Below are positions 41,740 to 52,005 of a stretch of 64,000 nucleotides of DNA, piece by piece. Source of the stretch: Alphaproteobacteria bacterium (lineage in GTDB: Bacteria; Pseudomonadota; Alphaproteobacteria; Caulobacterales; Caulobacteraceae); contig JAHJOK010000078.1 in assembly GCA_018820205.1 (NCBI GenBank), positions 1-64,000 of the forward strand, given 5' to 3'. Below the pieces are notes generated by a model. That model did no database searches. It was not told the origin of the DNA and saw only the letters and a list, made by a program, of their open reading frames with translations. Each line of letters opens with the position of its first letter. Within the stretch, counting starts at the first letter, position 1. Position numbers and translations under genes: made by a program.

Positions 41740-41972
41740 CCTGCGTGGGTCCGGACCCGCTCCTTCAACGACTCGACCCAGTCCTCGTGCGGCTGCGTAT
41801 CAAGGGGCGACGCCGCGCCATCGAGAAGCAGTCGCCGCAGAGCCTGGCGGTCCAGGTCACGGCGGATCAGGTCGCGCACATACTCGCTGCCTGTCCCGTA
41901 TCCGCCCTCTGAAATCCGGCTATCGACGTCCGCCTTCAGGCTGTCGGGGAGCGAGATGTTCATCGTGGCCAT
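41736..41972 (-). CDS. ParD-like ribbon-helix-helix antitoxin
   Basis: MATMNISLPDSLKADVDSRISEGGYGTGSEYVRDLIRRDLDRQALRRLLLDG. Confidence 0.9.
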   Translation of the reverse strand: MATMNISLPDSLKADVDSRISEGGYGTGSEYVRDLIRRDLDRQALRRLLLDGAASPLDTQPHEDWVESLKERVRTHAG

Positions 41973-42009
41973 GAAGACAAGCTAGGGCGATGGCAAAAAA
42001 TGGCAAGCC

Positions 42010-42729
42010 TTAGCGGCGTCGCATCTGCGGCAGTCGCCACCACGGCGTTGTCGGCGACAGGTGATGCTCGTGATGCAGGCCGAAATGGAAACAGGTCAGC
42101 AGCGATGCGATCCACGGCATCGGGATGGTTCGGGCGTTGTGACGGTCGGCGAAATCCGGTCCGGACCGGTGATGGCGGTGCGGCAGCCAGGTGCCGAACA
42201 CGAACAGCTGAAGGGCACTGAGAATCGCGGGCAGACCCCAGAACAGCGACAGGTTCAGCGGGTTCGCCTTCAGCACGAACAGGTAGGTCGCCAGGACGGC
42301 GGCCACGATCGCGAACTCGCGCCAGCCGAAATAGCGGGTGAAGAAGGCGTGGAACCAGGGTCCGAACGCCTCCGGCCTGTCGGCGTGGAAATCGGGGTCC
42401 TCGGCGCTGCCGGGGCTTCGATGATGCTGGTGATGACAGGTGTTGAGGCGGCGATAGGAAAAGGCGGCATAGGCCCCGACGCACAGCTGGCCGATAGCGG
42501 CGTTCAGCCGCGGGCGGCCGGGCGCCAGCGACCCGTGCATGGCGTCGTGGGCGACGATGAACATGCCGGCGCCGAGCCAGCTCTGGGTCAGGATCAGCAC
42601 CGGCGCGACCGCGATCGCCGGCCAACTCAACGGCTGGAAGAACACGCCCCAGACATGCAGGGCGAACCACCCGCCGATGATCAGAGCGGCCAGGGACAGG
42701 CCGATGGCGGTCTGGCGAGCGCGGGTCAC
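42010..42729 (-). CDS. crtW: Beta-carotene ketolase CrtW (fatty-acid-desaturase-like)
   Basis: GMFIVAHDAMHGSLAPGRPRLN, HHQHHRSPGSAEDPDFHAD, FHFGLHHEHHLSPTTPWWRLP. Confidence 0.93.
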   Translation of the reverse strand: MTRARQTAIGLSLAALIIGGWFALHVWGVFFQPLSWPAIAVAPVLILTQSWLGAGMFIVAHDAMHGSLAPGRPRLNAAIGQLCVGAYAAFSYRRLNTCHHQHHRSPGSAEDPDFHADRPEAFGPWFHAFFTRYFGWREFAIVAAVLATYLFVLKANPLNLSLFWGLPAILSALQLFVFGTWLPHRHHRSGPDFADRHNARTIPMPWIASLLTCFHFGLHHEHHLSPTTPWWRLPQMRRR

Positions 42730-43211
42730 CTGGCCTCGCCGGTGCGCCGCGATTTCAGGATGGCGTTCAGACGGTGGGGGTCAGGCGCGAAGACGAAGCC
42801 GAACGACACCGCACCCTTACGCGTCCGGACCGCATGATGCAGCTTGTGCGCCTGGACCAGGCGGCGGGCGTATCCGTTTCTCGGCATCCAGTGAAATGGC
42901 CAGCGCTGATGCACCAGTCCGTCGTGGACGAAGGCGTAGACCAGGCCATAGGCGGTGACGCCCACCGCAATCGCGCGCACCCACCAGAGGCCGGTCAGCC
43001 AGGCCAGGACGAACAGGCCGGTCCCGACGACGGCGCCGACGACGCTATACAGATCGTTGATCTCGAACGTCTTGTCGTGAGGCTCATGGTGGTCGCGATG
43101 CCAGATCCAGCCCAGCCGGCCATGCATGATGTAGCGGTGGGTCCACCAGGCGACGCCCTCCATCGCGATGAAGGCGGCCACGGCCGTCAGGGTGAACCAC
43201 AGGGGAAGCAT
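42726..43211 (-). CDS. crtZ: Beta-carotene hydroxylase CrtZ
   Basis: EGVAWWTHRYIMHGRLGWIWHRDHHEPHDKTFEINDLYSVVGA; HDGLVHQRWPF. Confidence 0.95.
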   Translation of the reverse strand: MLPLWFTLTAVAAFIAMEGVAWWTHRYIMHGRLGWIWHRDHHEPHDKTFEINDLYSVVGAVVGTGLFVLAWLTGLWWVRAIAVGVTAYGLVYAFVHDGLVHQRWPFHWMPRNGYARRLVQAHKLHHAVRTRKGAVSFGFVFAPDPHRLNAILKSRRTGEAR

Positions 43212-43275
43212 CCTGGGAGTTTACGCCTCGCTTTGCGTGGTTCCAACAGCAAGCGCGCGTCGCTAGACATGGGTC

Positions 43276-44304
43276 ATGACCGACGACCCGATCCGCAACC
43301 GCAAGGACCAGCACCTGGATGTCGTCCTGTCGGGCGCCGGCCGTCATGCGCACGACGCCGGTTTCGACGCGGTGCGGTTCGTGCACGAGGCCATGCCGGA
43401 CCTAGACCACGCCAAGATCGACCTGGGAGCGGATTTTCTGGGCCGGCGTCTGAAGGCGCCGCTGCTGATCAGTTCCATGACCGGTGGCCCGACGCGCGCC
43501 GAGGCGATCAACGCCCATCTGGCCGAGGCGGCCCAGGCGCTGGGCATCGCCCTGGCCGTCGGCTCGCAGCGCGGGGCGTGGGCAGGGGACGCCGACGAGG
43601 GCCTGACCCCCTCCCTGCGCGACCGGGCGCCCGACACGCCGATCCTGGCCAATATCGGCGCGGCGCAACTGACGCGCGGGTTCGGGATCGATGGCGCGCG
43701 CAGGATCATCGACATGATCGGCGCCGACGCCCTGATCGTCCACCTGAACCCGCTGCAGGAGGCCTGTCAGCCTGAAGGCGACCGGGACTGGTGGGGCGTC
43801 GGGGCGGCGCTGGAGGCCCTGGTCCGCAGGCTGGACGCACCGGTGGTCGTCAAGGAGACCGGCGCGGGTCTGTCGGCGCGGACCGCCCGGCGGCTGGTGG
43901 AAATGGGCGTGGCGGCCATCGATGTGGCCGGGGCCGGCGGCGCCAACTGGGGGCTGATCGAGGGCGAGCGCGCGACCGACCCTGCGGACAAGGCGCACGC
44001 TCTGGCCTTCGCCGACTGGGGCATTCCCACCGCCCAGGCGATCCCGGCCGTTCGGGCGGCCTGCCCGGACACGCTCATCATCGGTTCCGGGGGCGTTCGC
44101 GACGGGGTCGACGCCGCCAAGGCCATCCGGCTGGGGGCGGACATCGTCGGGCAGGCGGCGGGGGTGCTGATGGCCGCCACGGTGTCCACGGATGCGGTGG
44201 TCGTTCATTTCCAGCAGGTGATCCGTCAACTGCGCACCGCCTGTTTCTGCACCGGCGCCGCCCACCTGCAGGACTTGAGGAAGGCAGAACTCCAGGCGCC
44301 TTGA
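43276..44304 (+). CDS. fni: Type 2 isopentenyl-diphosphate delta-isomerase
   Basis: [79 protein letters not shown]. Confidence 0.95.
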   Translation: MTDDPIRNRKDQHLDVVLSGAGRHAHDAGFDAVRFVHEAMPDLDHAKIDLGADFLGRRLKAPLLISSMTGGPTRAEAINAHLAEAAQALGIALAVGSQRGAWAGDADEGLTPSLRDRAPDTPILANIGAAQLTRGFGIDGARRIIDMIGADALIVHLNPLQEACQPEGDRDWWGVGAALEALVRRLDAPVVVKETGAGLSARTARRLVEMGVAAIDVAGAGGANWGLIEGERATDPADKAHALAFADWGIPTAQAIPAVRAACPDTLIIGSGGVRDGVDAAKAIRLGADIVGQAAGVLMAATVSTDAVVVHFQQVIRQLRTACFCTGAAHLQDLRKAELQAP

Positions 44305-44352
44305 TGGAGGTCCAGTAGAAATACACGTTTTGGTTGATATGATGCCGATCTA

Positions 44353-44374
44353 ATCTCCTCTTGGTTGGGGAGAT
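44353..44374 (+). promoter_or_regulatory. Hairpin sequestering the Shine-Dalgarno of the downstream R-M gene
   Basis: ATCTCCTC-TTGGTT-GGGGAGAT: 8-bp stem (one G-U), 6-nt loop; the GGGGAG arm is the apparent SD, 8 nt before GTG at 44381. Confidence 0.5.
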
Positions 44375-44380
44375 ACGACC

Positions 44381-47300
44381 GTGAACATCCAGCCCTTCGC
44401 CGCACACTGGTCGCCGCGGCTGATCAGCGAGCGCGCGCACTACCAGACCTTCATCGTCCAGCTGTGCGCCCTTCTGGGCGTGCCGGCGCCGGACGAGGAG
44501 CGGACCGGCGACCCGGACTATTGTTTCGAGCGCCGCGTCCTGTTCGCCCACGACGACGGCACGTCCGATCCGGGCTTCATCGACTGCTATCGCCGCGGAT
44601 GTTTTGTGCTGGAGGCGAAACAGTCCGCCAAACGGGTCGGCGCCGGTGCGGCCCGGGCGGATGCGGGTGGGGCGCCGGTCGGGCAGGTCGAGGGACTGAT
44701 GCGGACCGCCAAGCGCCAGGCCGAGAACTACGCCAAGGCGCTGGACGAATGGCCGCCGTTCCTGATCGTCGTCGATGTCGGCCGATCGATCGAGCTGTGG
44801 TCCGACTTCGCCAGACAGGGAAAGGCCTACACCCCGTTCCCGGATCGGGCTCGCCAGCGGATTTCCCTGGCCCACCTCGACGATCCGGAAGTCCGCGCCA
44901 TGCTGGCGGCGATCTGGACCGATCCGATGAGTCTGGACCCGGCCCGACGGGTCGCGGAGGTGACGACCGATATCGCGGCGCGGCTGGGGTGGCTGGTCCG
45001 ATCGATCGGCGGTCGATGTCCTGACGCGGCCGACCCTGTCGCGGTCAACGCCCATGCGAGCAGGACGGCGCTGTATGTGATGCAGTGCATCTTCGCGATG
45101 TTCGCAGATAGCGTGGGCCTGATCGAGCGACGCGGATTCCTGGAGCTACTGAAGGCCTATCGCGGCGATGCGGGGAATTTCCACCGTGGCGCGGCCGAGT
45201 TCTTTCGTCACATGGACACCGGCGGCCACTGCGCCGCCGTGCGCCAGGATCTGCGTCGTTTCAACGGCGGTCTATTTCGCGACGTCGCGCCCATCCAGAT
45301 CAACGACGAGGAACTGGAAGCGCTGATCGAGGCGGCCGGGCGCGATTGGGCCTCGGTCGAACCGGCGATTTTCGGTTCGCTGCTGGAAGGGGCGCTGGAC
45401 GCGCGTGAACGGTCCGAACTGGGCGCCCACTATACCCCCCGCGCGTTTGTCGAGCGGCTGGTGGCGCCGACGATCATCGAGCCTCTCCGCGAGGACTGGG
45501 AGACGATCGAGGGTATCGCCATCGACCTGCACCATCGCGGTCGCGCGCGCGAAGCCCAGCGGATGATCCGCAACTTCCATCTCAAACTCTGTCGACTGCG
45601 GGTGCTGGACCCGGCCTGCGGGACCGGCAACTTCCTGTACGTCGCGATGCGGATGCTCAAGGAACTGGAAGGCGAGGTTCTGGGCGCCCTGGTCGAAGTC
45701 GGAGACGGGCAGGGGATGCTGGATCTGGCCAGTCATTCGGTCTCGACCGAACAGTTCCTGGGGATCGAGAAGAACCGCTATGCCGCCGCCATCGCCCAGA
45801 TGGTGCTGTGGATCGGGCATCTTCAGTGGCATTTCCGGACCTTCGGCGACGCCAAGCCGACGGAGCCCATACTGAAGGACGCCGGTTCGATCCGTTGCGC
45901 CGACGCCATCCTGGACTGGGATCGGATCGAGATGGATCACGACGCCACCGCCCGGCGCGCCCTGCGGACCACTTCGGGCGGTCTGTTCGACCAGGAGGAT
46001 GGCCGCGAGGTCGTGCGTTTCGTCAATCCGAGGCCGGCGCAATGGCCAGACGCGGACTTCATCGTCGGCAACCCGCCGTTCATGGGGGCCAAGGACATGA
46101 GGCGCGAACTGGGCGACGGCTATGTCGATGCCCTATGGGCCAGTCGCCAGGGACGGTTCCGATCGGCCGATCTGGTCACCGTCTGGTGGGATATGGCGGC
46201 CCAGACCCTGACGCGAAGGGGATCGCGTCTTCGCCGCTTCGGCTTCATCACCACCAATTCGATCGTCCAGACCTTCTCGCGTCGGGTCATTCAGCGACAT
46301 CTGGACGGCGCCCCGCCCGTCCGTCTGGTGTTCGCCATCGCCGACCATCCGTGGATCAAGGGCGGCTCGAGCGCGGCCGTGAGGATCGCCATGAGCGTCG
46401 CCGAGCGCGGGGAAGCGACCGGCGCCGGGCGCGTGGGCCGGGTGGTGCGCGAAAGCGGGCTGGAGACCGAGACGCCCCAGGTGATCGTCGAGGAACGAAC
46501 AGGCGTCATCGGCGCGGACCTTGCCCTCGACAACGGCGCGGCGGTCGCGCCCCTGAGGAGCAATGAAGGCCTCTGTTCCCGGGGCGTCCAGCTGATGGGC
46601 GCGGGCTTCGCGGTCGCTCCGGCCCGGGCGCAGGCGCTGCTGGAACAGTCCGCGCCCGGCGCGCCCAATCCCGCCCGCCCTTACAGGAATGGACGGGATC
46701 TGGCGGACCGTCCGCGCGGGCTGATGGCGATCGACTTCTTCGGCCAGGGCGAGGCCGACGCTCGGCGGCTGCATCCCGGCTTCTTCCAGCACCTGCTGGA
46801 AACGGTGAAGGCTGCGAGAGATCGCAACAATCGCGCCGCCTATCGCAGTAACTGGTGGCTGTTCGGAGAGCCTCGGCGGGAACTGCGCGCGGCGCTGGAG
46901 GGCCTGCCTCGCTACATCGCCACCGCCGAAACCGCCAAGCATCGCTGGTTCAGGTTTCTGGACGCCGATGTCCTGCCTGACAACAAGCTGGTGGTCGTGG
47001 CCAGCGACGATCCGGCCATCCTGGGCGTCTTGTCGTCGCGCGCGCATACGCTGTGGTTCGCGGCGCACTGCGGGCGGATCGGGGTCTATGACGGCGACGC
47101 GGTCTATGTGAAGGGCGTCTGCTTCGACGCCTTTCCGTTCCCCGACCTGACCGAGCCCCAGGCCGTGGAGATCGGCGCCCTGGCCGAGGAACTGGAGCAG
47201 GTGCGCGAGCGCGCCCTGGCCAGGCCCGAAGGTCTGACGCTGACGGGGCTCTACAACGTGCGCGAACGCTGGAGGCGCGGGGAGGACCTGTCCGAGCCGG

Positions 47301-47785
47301 AGCGGCGCGTTTTCGATGTCGGCTGCGTCGGGGTGATCGACCATCTGCACGACCGGATCGATCGCTGTGTGGAGGCGGCCTATGGCTGGGTCGATCGACC
47401 GGGCGCAGGGCAGATGCTGGAGCGGCTGCGGAGGCTGAACGCCCAACGGGCAGCGGAGGAGACGGCGGGTCTGATCCGCCATCTGCGACCCGGCTTTCAA
47501 TCGGGCCGGCGCGGTCCGGCGATGCCGACCCAGCTGGAGGCGAACCTGCGCACCACCCTGGCGCCGGCGTCGCTGGTGCGGCCGGAGGACATGACCGCCG
47601 CCATCATCCGCACCCTGCGCACGGTCGGTCGACCGGTGGAGCCTGGGGTGCTGGTGGGCCGACTGGGACTGCGTCGCGGGCGGCGGATGGAGACCCGAGT
47701 GGCGGATACCCTCGCGATCCTCGCCGTGGCCGGCACGGTGCAGCGATCGGAGGCGGGCTGGTTCGCGCCGCGCCGGGTCGAATAA
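44381..47785 (+). CDS. Single-polypeptide DNA methyltransferase/restriction enzyme (MmeI-like, type IIG/IIL-type)
   Basis: 1134 aa; N-terminal PD-(D/E)xK-like [22 protein letters not shown] motif [11 protein letters not shown]; catalytic NPPFMGA; C-terminal TRD-like region and extra winged-helix-like tail. Confidence 0.83.
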   Translation: MNIQPFAAHWSPRLISERAHYQTFIVQLCALLGVPAPDEERTGDPDYCFERRVLFAHDDGTSDPGFIDCYRRGCFVLEAKQSAKRVGAGAARADAGGAPVGQVEGLMRTAKRQAENYAKALDEWPPFLIVVDVGRSIELWSDFARQGKAYTPFPDRARQRISLAHLDDPEVRAMLAAIWTDPMSLDPARRVAEVTTDIAARLGWLVRSIGGRCPDAADPVAVNAHASRTALYVMQCIFAMFADSVGLIERRGFLELLKAYRGDAGNFHRGAAEFFRHMDTGGHCAAVRQDLRRFNGGLFRDVAPIQINDEELEALIEAAGRDWASVEPAIFGSLLEGALDARERSELGAHYTPRAFVERLVAPTIIEPLREDWETIEGIAIDLHHRGRAREAQRMIRNFHLKLCRLRVLDPACGTGNFLYVAMRMLKELEGEVLGALVEVGDGQGMLDLASHSVSTEQFLGIEKNRYAAAIAQMVLWIGHLQWHFRTFGDAKPTEPILKDAGSIRCADAILDWDRIEMDHDATARRALRTTSGGLFDQEDGREVVRFVNPRPAQWPDADFIVGNPPFMGAKDMRRELGDGYVDALWASRQGRFRSADLVTVWWDMAAQTLTRRGSRLRRFGFITTNSIVQTFSRRVIQRHLDGAPPVRLVFAIADHPWIKGGSSAAVRIAMSVAERGEATGAGRVGRVVRESGLETETPQVIVEERTGVIGADLALDNGAAVAPLRSNEGLCSRGVQLMGAGFAVAPARAQALLEQSAPGAPNPARPYRNGRDLADRPRGLMAIDFFGQGEADARRLHPGFFQHLLETVKAARDRNNRAAYRSNWWLFGEPRRELRAALEGLPRYIATAETAKHRWFRFLDADVLPDNKLVVVASDDPAILGVLSSRAHTLWFAAHCGRIGVYDGDAVYVKGVCFDAFPFPDLTEPQAVEIGALAEELEQVRERALARPEGLTLTGLYNVRERWRRGEDLSEPERRVFDVGCVGVIDHLHDRIDRCVEAAYGWVDRPGAGQMLERLRRLNAQRAAEETAGLIRHLRPGFQSGRRGPAMPTQLEANLRTTLAPASLVRPEDMTAAIIRTLRTVGRPVEPGVLVGRLGLRRGRRMETRVADTLAILAVAGTVQRSEAGWFAPRRVE

Positions 47786-47803
47786 GGCTGGGGCCGGGTC
47801 CGA

Positions 47804-49205
47804 TCAGGCCGCGTCGCGCCAGGCCTCCAGTTCGCGCAACGCCCGAATGCTCATCAGCCGCTTCTTGGCGCGCCCCCGTTCCTTCAGCGGGATCTTGACC
47901 CCGGCCTCGTCGACCTTGGGCGCCTCCAGCGGCGGCAGCAGGCCATAGTTGATGTTCATCGGCTGGAATTTCGATCCCGCCAGATGGCCGCCGGTGATGT
48001 GTTCGACCAGGGCCCCGATGGCGGTGTGGGCGGCCGGGGCGTCCAGCGTGCGACCCAGCCGTTCGGCGGCGGCGAGACGACCGGCCAGCAGGCCGGTGGC
48101 CGCGCTTTCGACATAGCCTTCCACGCCAGTCACCTGACCGGCGAACCGCAGGCGCGGCATCGACGTCATGCGCAGTTGGCGGTCCAGCAGGCGGGGCGAG
48201 TTCAGATAGGTGTTCCGGTGCAGGCCGCCCAGCCGTGCGAACTGGGCGTTCTGCAGGCCGGGGATCATGCGAAACACCTCGGCCTGCGCGCCATGCTTCA
48301 GCTTGGTCTGGAAGCCGACCATGTTGAACAGCGTGCCCAGGGCGTTGTCCTGGCGCAGCTGGACGATGGCGTAGGCCTTGACCAGCGGATCGCGGGGGTT
48401 GGTCAGGCCGACCGGCTTCATCGGGCCGTGCCGCAACGTCTCCCGGCCCCGTTCGGCCATCACCTCGATCGGCAGGCAGCCGTCGAAATAGGGGACGTGC
48501 TCCCAGTCCTTGAACTCGGCCTTGGGGCCGTCGATGAGGGCGTCGATAAAGGCCTCGTACTGGTCCTTGGTCATCGGACAGTTGACGTAGGCGGCGGCGT
48601 CCCCCCCCCGGGCCTTCCTTGTCATAGCGCGACTGTCGCCAGGCGATGTCGAAGTCGATCGTCTCGGCGTGGACGATGGGGGCGATGGCGTCGAAGAACG
48701 ACAGGCTCTCTTCGCCCGTCAGCGACAGGAAGGCGTCGGCCAGGGCCGGAGACGTCAAGGGTCCGGTGGCGACGATGACATTGTCCCAGTCCTCCGGCGG
48801 CAGGCCAGCGATCTCCTCGCGAACCACGGTGACCTGTGGATGCGCGTGCAGCCTGTCCGTCACGGCCTGCGAGAACCCGTCGCGATCGACGGCCAGGGCC
48901 CCGCCCGCCGGGACCATGTGATCGTCCGCACACGCCATGATGATCGAACCCAGCGCCCGCATCTCGGCATGCAGCAGGCCGACGGCGTTGTGCTCCCAGT
49001 CGTCCGAGCGGAACGAGTTGGAACAGACCAGTTCGGCCAGCCCATCGGTATGATGGGCGTCGGTCTTCATCCCCGGCACGCCGCGCATTTCGTGGATGAC
49101 GACGGGCACGCCGGCCTCGGCGATCTGCCAGGCGGCCTCCGACCCGGCGAGACCGCCGCCGATGACGTGGATGGGAGCGATTTCAGGGGGAGCAGGCGTG
49201 TTCAT
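47804..49205 (-). pseudogene. trmFO: trmFO (methylenetetrahydrofolate--tRNA-(uracil-5-)-methyltransferase) interrupted by a +1 frameshift
   Basis: N-terminal half [31 protein letters not shown]... to [12 protein letters not shown] in one frame; remainder [24 protein letters not shown]... in another; 9-nt C run at 48601-48609. Confidence 0.88.
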
Positions 49206-49303
49206 GCGGCTTCTTAGACACGCGCGGCCGGTTCGTCAGCAGGCGACTGTCGGCGCGCGCCTTCGATCGCTATGGTGGGACGAACGCTCAGCGAGGGGGC
49301 TTG

Positions 49304-50116
49304 ATGAGCCGCAGGGATGTCGGCGACCGACGCCTGAATCTTCAGGTTGCGCTGGGGGCGACCCTGCGCGCGCTGCCGCGCCTGTGGTCCGGCGCCGTCG
49401 GGGCGCTGGCGCTGTGTCTGGCCGCGTGGCTGGCGCCCGTGATCGTCCCGATGACCGGAGCCCTCTGGACGACGATCTGGATTCTGGTCACGGGGCTGGC
49501 GACCCTGGTCGCCGTGGGCGCCCTGACGCGGCTGGCCGTCACCGATGACGTCGCCGGCGCCCGCACCCTGGGGCTGGGGCCTCTCGGCCTGCAGTTCGGA
49601 CGACCGGAGGCGCGCCTGCTGGGCGCAGCGGCGCTGTGCCTGATCTTCCTGGCCATGATCCTGATCGTGTTGTCGCTGGTCGTGCTGGCGATCTTCGGCA
49701 CGGCCGAGCTGGACGTGGCCGCGATCCAGGCGCGCGACTGGAGCCGGGTCGGCGCCCCGTGGAAGCTGGGTCTGCTGACGGCGCTGGGGCTGGGTGCGCT
49801 GCTGGTTCCGCTGCTGCTGATCGTGCGGCTGGCCCTGTTTGCGCCCGCGACCCTGGGACGGCGTCAGATGGTGTCGCTGAACAGTATGGGCATCGCCTAC
49901 GGCAGTTTCTGGCCGCTGCTGGCCGGGCTGATCGTCACGGCCCTGCCCAAGATCGTGCTGCTGGTCCTGATCGGGGGCGGGGTGATTTCGGGACTGACGG
50001 CGAGCCTGGCGTGGACCGTCGGGCTGATCGGGCTGCAGTTTCCCCTGACCCTAGGCTTCCTGGGCGCCGCCTACCGCCAGCTCGAATACTGGACTCCTGA
50101 GGAGACGAAGCCATGA
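49304..50116 (+). CDS. Multi-TM membrane protein, paralog 1
   Basis: About six TM segments; weakly similar in layout to the next two ORFs. Confidence 0.65.
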   Translation: MSRRDVGDRRLNLQVALGATLRALPRLWSGAVGALALCLAAWLAPVIVPMTGALWTTIWILVTGLATLVAVGALTRLAVTDDVAGARTLGLGPLGLQFGRPEARLLGAAALCLIFLAMILIVLSLVVLAIFGTAELDVAAIQARDWSRVGAPWKLGLLTALGLGALLVPLLLIVRLALFAPATLGRRQMVSLNSMGIAYGSFWPLLAGLIVTALPKIVLLVLIGGGVISGLTASLAWTVGLIGLQFPLTLGFLGAAYRQLEYWTPEETKP

Positions 50117-51060
50117 AGCCGTCCTTTTCGTTCGGCGACGCGATCGAGGCGCCGCTTGTGCTGATACGGCGCAGGCCGTTCGCGGTGTTCGTCTGGGGTC
50201 TGCTGATGATCGCGGTGGTGGCGGCCATCTACGCCATGCTGCTGCCGATCCTGATCAACCTGCCGTGGGAGCAGGCCGACGCGGCGATGGAGGCCTACAT
50301 CGGCGAGATGATCCAGGTTCAGCTCGTTTCGAACGCGCTGACGATCGTCATGTACCTGGTCATGCTGGTCGTGTTCACCGCCGCCGGGCGGGCGACGCTG
50401 GACGCGGACCGCGGCGACCGCTTTTTGTTCCTGCGGCTGGGCATGGACGAGGTGCGTGTGGCGGTCGTCGTGGTGGCGTGTTTCGTGGGATGGTATGTCG
50501 CCTTGCTGCTGCTGATCCTGATCGGCGTGGGTCTGGGGCTCGCGCTGTACGCGGCGGGTCAGGCGACCATGGTGATCACGCTTTTGATCTATGGCCTCGT
50601 CGTCTTCGTCGCATCACTGATCGGCTGGGCGCGGATTTCGCTGATCGCGCCGGCGACCCTGATCCTGGGCCGCTTCGCCTTCGCCGAGGGCTGGACCATC
50701 GCCAAGGGTCAGGTTCTGAAACTTCTGGGTCTGAATGTCCTGATCTGGCTGATCTACATGATCTGCTACATCGCGTTGGCTCTTGTCGTGGCCGCGATCC
50801 TGATCGGCGGCTTCTTCGCCCAGGGCCTGACCTGGCCGCAGAATGTCCAGCACCCGCAGGATCTGATGCCCATCGTACAGCCGATGTTGATCCCGCTCGC
50901 GGCGACCGTGCCGGTCTTCGCCTTCGGCTACGGCGCCTACATGGCTCTGGTTTCGGCGCCCTTCGTGCGGGCCGCGCGGCAGTTGCTGGACGGCGCGCCT
51001 GTTGTCCGACCGGACATCGGACAAGACGCCGCCCCCGAGGATACGCTACAGACGCCATAG
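50113..51060 (+). CDS. Multi-TM membrane protein, paralog 2
   Basis: FSFGDAIEAPLVLIRRRPFAVFVWGLL...ARISLIAPATLILGRFAFAEGWTIAKGQVLKLLGL; start overlaps previous stop. Confidence 0.7.
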   Translation: MKPSFSFGDAIEAPLVLIRRRPFAVFVWGLLMIAVVAAIYAMLLPILINLPWEQADAAMEAYIGEMIQVQLVSNALTIVMYLVMLVVFTAAGRATLDADRGDRFLFLRLGMDEVRVAVVVVACFVGWYVALLLLILIGVGLGLALYAAGQATMVITLLIYGLVVFVASLIGWARISLIAPATLILGRFAFAEGWTIAKGQVLKLLGLNVLIWLIYMICYIALALVVAAILIGGFFAQGLTWPQNVQHPQDLMPIVQPMLIPLAATVPVFAFGYGAYMALVSAPFVRAARQLLDGAPVVRPDIGQDAAPEDTLQTP

Positions 51061-51082
51061 GCAAGATCCAGGGAGGGATTCC

Positions 51083-51973
51083 ATGACCTTTTCAGCGACC
51101 GAGGCCGCCTTCGAGGGGTTCCGCATCGTTCGGCGTCATCCGCTGGCGATCGTCTTCTGGGGGCTGGCCTACGTTCTGTTCTTCGCCGCCTTCTTCGCGC
51201 TGTTCGGCGGGTCGCTGGCCACGCTGATGGCGACGACCGAGAGTCTGGAGGGCGCGCAGCCCGGACCGCAGGAACTGGAAGCGCTGGGCCAGACCTATAT
51301 CGGCTTCATGGGCCTGATCGCGCCGCTGGGTCTGCTGCTGGGCGCCGTGCTGAACGCCGCAGTCGCCCGGGCCGTGTTGCGGCCGACTGAAAAGAGCTTT
51401 GGCTATATGCGCCTGGGCGGGGACGAACTGCGGGTGCTGGCGGTCAGCGTGATCCTGGCCATCGTGGTCGGGGCGGCGTCTCTGGTCCTGTTCACCGTCG
51501 TCGGGATCGGCGCCGGCGTGGCCGGGCAGGCCAGTCAGGGCCTCGCCTGGCTGGTGGGGATCCTGCTGGGCATTGCGGCCATCGTCGTCATCATCTGGCT
51601 GATGGTCCGTCTCAGCCTCGCCGTTCCCGTCACGGTCGCGGAAAAACGCATCGCCCCGTTTGAGTCCTTCGGTCTGACGAAGGGCAAGACCCTGCCGCTT
51701 CTGGGCATGGCCATCATCGCCGGGATCATGTCGTTGCTGGTCAGCCTGCTGGGGACGATCATCGCCCTGCCGATCACCATGGCGACGGGCGGCGGCATGG
51801 CGCAACTGGCCGAGTTCGACGGTCAGACGACGCAACAGATCCTGCAGGCGGCGGGGCCGGGCCTGATCGCCTGGGGCCTCGTCAATGCGGTCTTTTCCGC
51901 ACTGCAGCTGGCGGTGATCTACGCCCCGTTCTCGGCCGCCTATCGTGACCTGAAAGGCCTGCCGGAGGCGTGA
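51083..51973 (+). CDS. Multi-TM membrane protein, paralog 3
   Basis: FSATEAAFEGFRIVRRHPLAIVFWGLA...VRLSLAVPVTVAEKRIAPFESFGLTKGKTLPLLGM. Confidence 0.7.
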   Translation: MTFSATEAAFEGFRIVRRHPLAIVFWGLAYVLFFAAFFALFGGSLATLMATTESLEGAQPGPQELEALGQTYIGFMGLIAPLGLLLGAVLNAAVARAVLRPTEKSFGYMRLGGDELRVLAVSVILAIVVGAASLVLFTVVGIGAGVAGQASQGLAWLVGILLGIAAIVVIIWLMVRLSLAVPVTVAEKRIAPFESFGLTKGKTLPLLGMAIIAGIMSLLVSLLGTIIALPITMATGGGMAQLAEFDGQTTQQILQAAGPGLIAWGLVNAVFSALQLAVIYAPFSAAYRDLKGLPEA

Positions 51974-52005
51974 GGCGGCGCTGACTGTTCTGGAGACTTA
52001 TCGAG

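Noticed and set aside
46133-47500. 455-aa minus-strand ORF opposite the R-M gene
   Set aside because: No domain signal; the opposite strand has clear methyltransferase motifs.
37801-47785. Whole crt plus R-M region as an integrated genomic island
   Set aside because: No tRNA, integrase, att-like direct repeat or transposase seen at either side; only the TA and R-M genes are suggestive.
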